Of a stretch of 16,022 bases of DNA, positions 15,156 to 16,022 are shown one piece after another. Each line of letters begins with the position of its first letter. Position 1 is the stretch's first letter. Below the pieces are notes generated by a model. That model was not told where the DNA came from. It searched no databases and was given only the letters and a program-made list of their open reading frames with translations. Source of the DNA: CAZVGZ01 sp964627605 (lineage in GTDB: Bacteria; Latescibacterota; MWCZ01; CAZVGZ01); assembly GCA_964627605.1 (NCBI GenBank), contig CAZVGZ010000053.1:1-16022 (forward strand). The letters run 5' to 3'. A program made the translations under genes and the position numbers.

Positions 15156-15572
15156 CTAGCGGATCAGGGTGACGCGCCGAATTTGAGAGTTGTCAGACCA
15201 TCGTAGGCGAACCATATATACACCGCTGCTAACATCTCTGCCGCCACCATCGCGACCATCCCATACCAAAGAGTGCGGGCCTGAACCGACGCCGGCCGGC
15301 GGATATGATCTGATACGTTGACCTAGTAGATCGTCAGCTTGCGTAGAATCAGGTATCCAGGTGAAAAGCCCGGTTACTGCGTCGATCTGTGCGCCAATTG
15401 GCAGACCGGAAGCCGAGAAATTGAGCGAATCGCCTTCCTCGTCAACCGCCGCTATCGAGATTGACAACAGCTCGCCCTCCCTACCTGGATAGGTCGCCAT
15501 CGGTTCGGCACCAAGGACTGGGGCGTCGTTTACGCTAATGACAACAGCAGAACCGACAATGCGCCTGGTCAC
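15156..15572 (-). pseudogene. remnant of a secreted protein: Ig-like (He_PIG) repeat joined to FlgD-like C-terminal domain
   Basis: The 138-residue frame begins abruptly inside a domain (VVISVNDAPVLG, the boundary of cadherin/He_PIG-type repeats), continues through LSISIAAVDEEGDSLNFSAS, LPIGAQIDAVTGLFTWIPDS, and then switches at TQAD/DLLGQRI (about 15340) to a FlgD-like C-terminal domain (HSLVWDGRDGGGRDVSSGVY, ending RRVTLIR). In intact proteins the repeat would finish with another 30 or so residues and the FlgD-like domain would begin earlier, so an internal deletion is likely. There is no signal peptide. Its apparent GTG start (15570-15572) overlaps the NicO TGA by the bases GTGA, which could mimic translational coupling. 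The parent would be a large secreted or surface protein, unrelated to metal efflux; it appears to have been cut into the operon. Confidence 0.6.
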
Positions 15573-16003
15573 GGAACGACTCCGCCAGCGATTTCCAACG
15601 TCAGTAGCTCTTTGTAAGATACAGTGCCGACCGCCTCGGAGTGATGGTGCCCGCCATCTTTGTGCGAATGTCTGTGGTCATGGTTGTGGGAGTGTTCGGT
15701 TTGACGAGCCGACCTGAAAACCATCCATATTCCGATCCCGACGATGGCGACTCCGGCGACTGCTGCTACCCAGGACTCTACAACATGGGGATCGAGGTTG
15801 ACAGTGAGAAGCCCCGCCGCCGCAGCCAAAACCACAAAGGTCGTGGTGTAGGTGATCGTGACCACAGCCCCCAGAAACATCGCATCCCTCGTGCGGCCTT
15901 TCTGTCCTACGAGGTACGCAGCAACGATGGATTTCCCGTGCCCCGGTTCCAGAGCATGCATCGCACCGAGCCCGAAAGCTCCTGCTGTATATAGTAGGTT
16001 CAC
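15530..16003 (-). pseudogene. NicO/RcnA-type nickel-cobalt transporter, N-terminal half, with TGA at a conserved Cys
   Basis: From a GTG at 16003 (GGAG at 16010-16013, six bases upstream) 144 residues match the first half of a NicO-family inner-membrane transporter. LGAMHALEPGHGKSIVAAYL is the signature helix with the metal-binding HALEPGH; two more helices follow, then the His-rich cytoplasmic loop HSHNHDHRHSHKDGGHHHS. The frame stops at TGA (15569-15571) right after LEIAGGVVP, exactly where relatives have Cys in GGxxPCP. Past the TGA the same frame still reads PGALSVLLLSLA, the expected next helix, until TAA at 15530-15532, where similarity ends and the Ig-like fragment starts. The remaining three helices are missing. 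Thus one nonsense (or recoded) codon and one large truncation. Its place upstream of the adaptor and RND genes fits a metal-export operon. Confidence 0.75.
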
Positions 16004-16022
16004 CTGTCACTCCGGCATTTTT

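Noticed and set aside
15530..15571. SECIS-like hairpin directly after the NicO TGA
   Set aside because: I could find only weak 3-bp pairings in the 40 bases after TGA, not a convincing bacterial SECIS stem with an exposed loop.
1..16022. Alternative genetic code with TGA or TAG as sense
   Set aside because: Intact genes end at natural C-termini with TGA (GH95, URO-D-like, adaptor, acyltransferase) and TAG (porB, RND, glycosidase-like), so both work as stops.
1..16022. tRNA, rRNA, CRISPR array, IS element
   Set aside because: No cloverleaf-like or rRNA sequence, no regular direct repeats with unique spacers of CRISPR size, and no transposase motifs or terminal inverted repeats were seen.

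Overview
The window looks like a chromosomal segment of an uncultivated Gram-negative heterotroph. Evidence for this is a ferredoxin-dependent 2-oxoacid oxidoreductase subunit, a tripartite heavy-metal RND pump, a NicO metal transporter, and an Ig-like/FlgD-like C-terminal domain of the kind common in FCB-type and related phyla (Latescibacterota, Poribacteria, Cloacimonadota and similar). That placement is inference from gene content; there is no rRNA or other phylogenetic marker in the window.

Layout. (1) 1-1321: porB (+) with a possible tail of an upstream partner, then a 53-residue N-terminal stub of a flavodoxin-fold NAD(P)H-dependent reductase (-) and a strong hairpin. (2) 1322-2611: a URO-D-family protein (-). 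(3) 2854-3066: a very small ORF (+) resembling the [4Fe-4S] loop of endonuclease III. (4) 3067-3437: a non-coding stretch holding a TTATC-rich block and a striking array of GCGC motifs phased at about 10 bp (20-bp double unit). (5) 3438-5720: an intact GH95 glycosidase (+). (6) 5799-6868: two colliding broken genes, a secreted carbohydrate-binding-type fragment (+) and a dienelactone hydrolase (-) with a frameshift and a lost 3' end. (7) 6869-7175: a divergent promoter region with a perfect 9-5-9 palindrome. (8) 7176-9455: an intact, uncharacterised glycosidase-like protein (+). (9) 9472-9939: a glycyl-radical-enzyme N-terminal remnant (-) with an in-frame stop. (10) 10251-16003: a minus-strand run of NicO (broken), an Ig/FlgD-domain remnant, a short periplasmic adaptor, a CusA/CzcA-type RND pump and an HGSNAT-like acyltransferase.

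How it fits together. Two intact glycosidases, a carbohydrate-binding remnant and a membrane acetyltransferase-like protein suggest use of fucose- or amino-sugar-containing glycans. The PFOR-type subunit points to ferredoxin-linked oxidation of 2-oxoacids. The right-hand part is a metal-efflux operon, with NicO, adaptor and RND pump in the same direction, but its first gene is interrupted.

The most unusual feature is the mixture of long, fully intact genes with at least five gene remnants, each recognisable up to a sharp breakpoint (about 1030, 6070, 9545, 15340, 15535). This is either real deletion-driven gene decay or an assembly/amplification artefact; read mapping would tell which. The best candidates for something new are the phased GCGC array upstream of the GH95 gene, the palindromic operator candidate upstream of the second glycosidase, and the TGA codon at a normally cysteine position in NicO.
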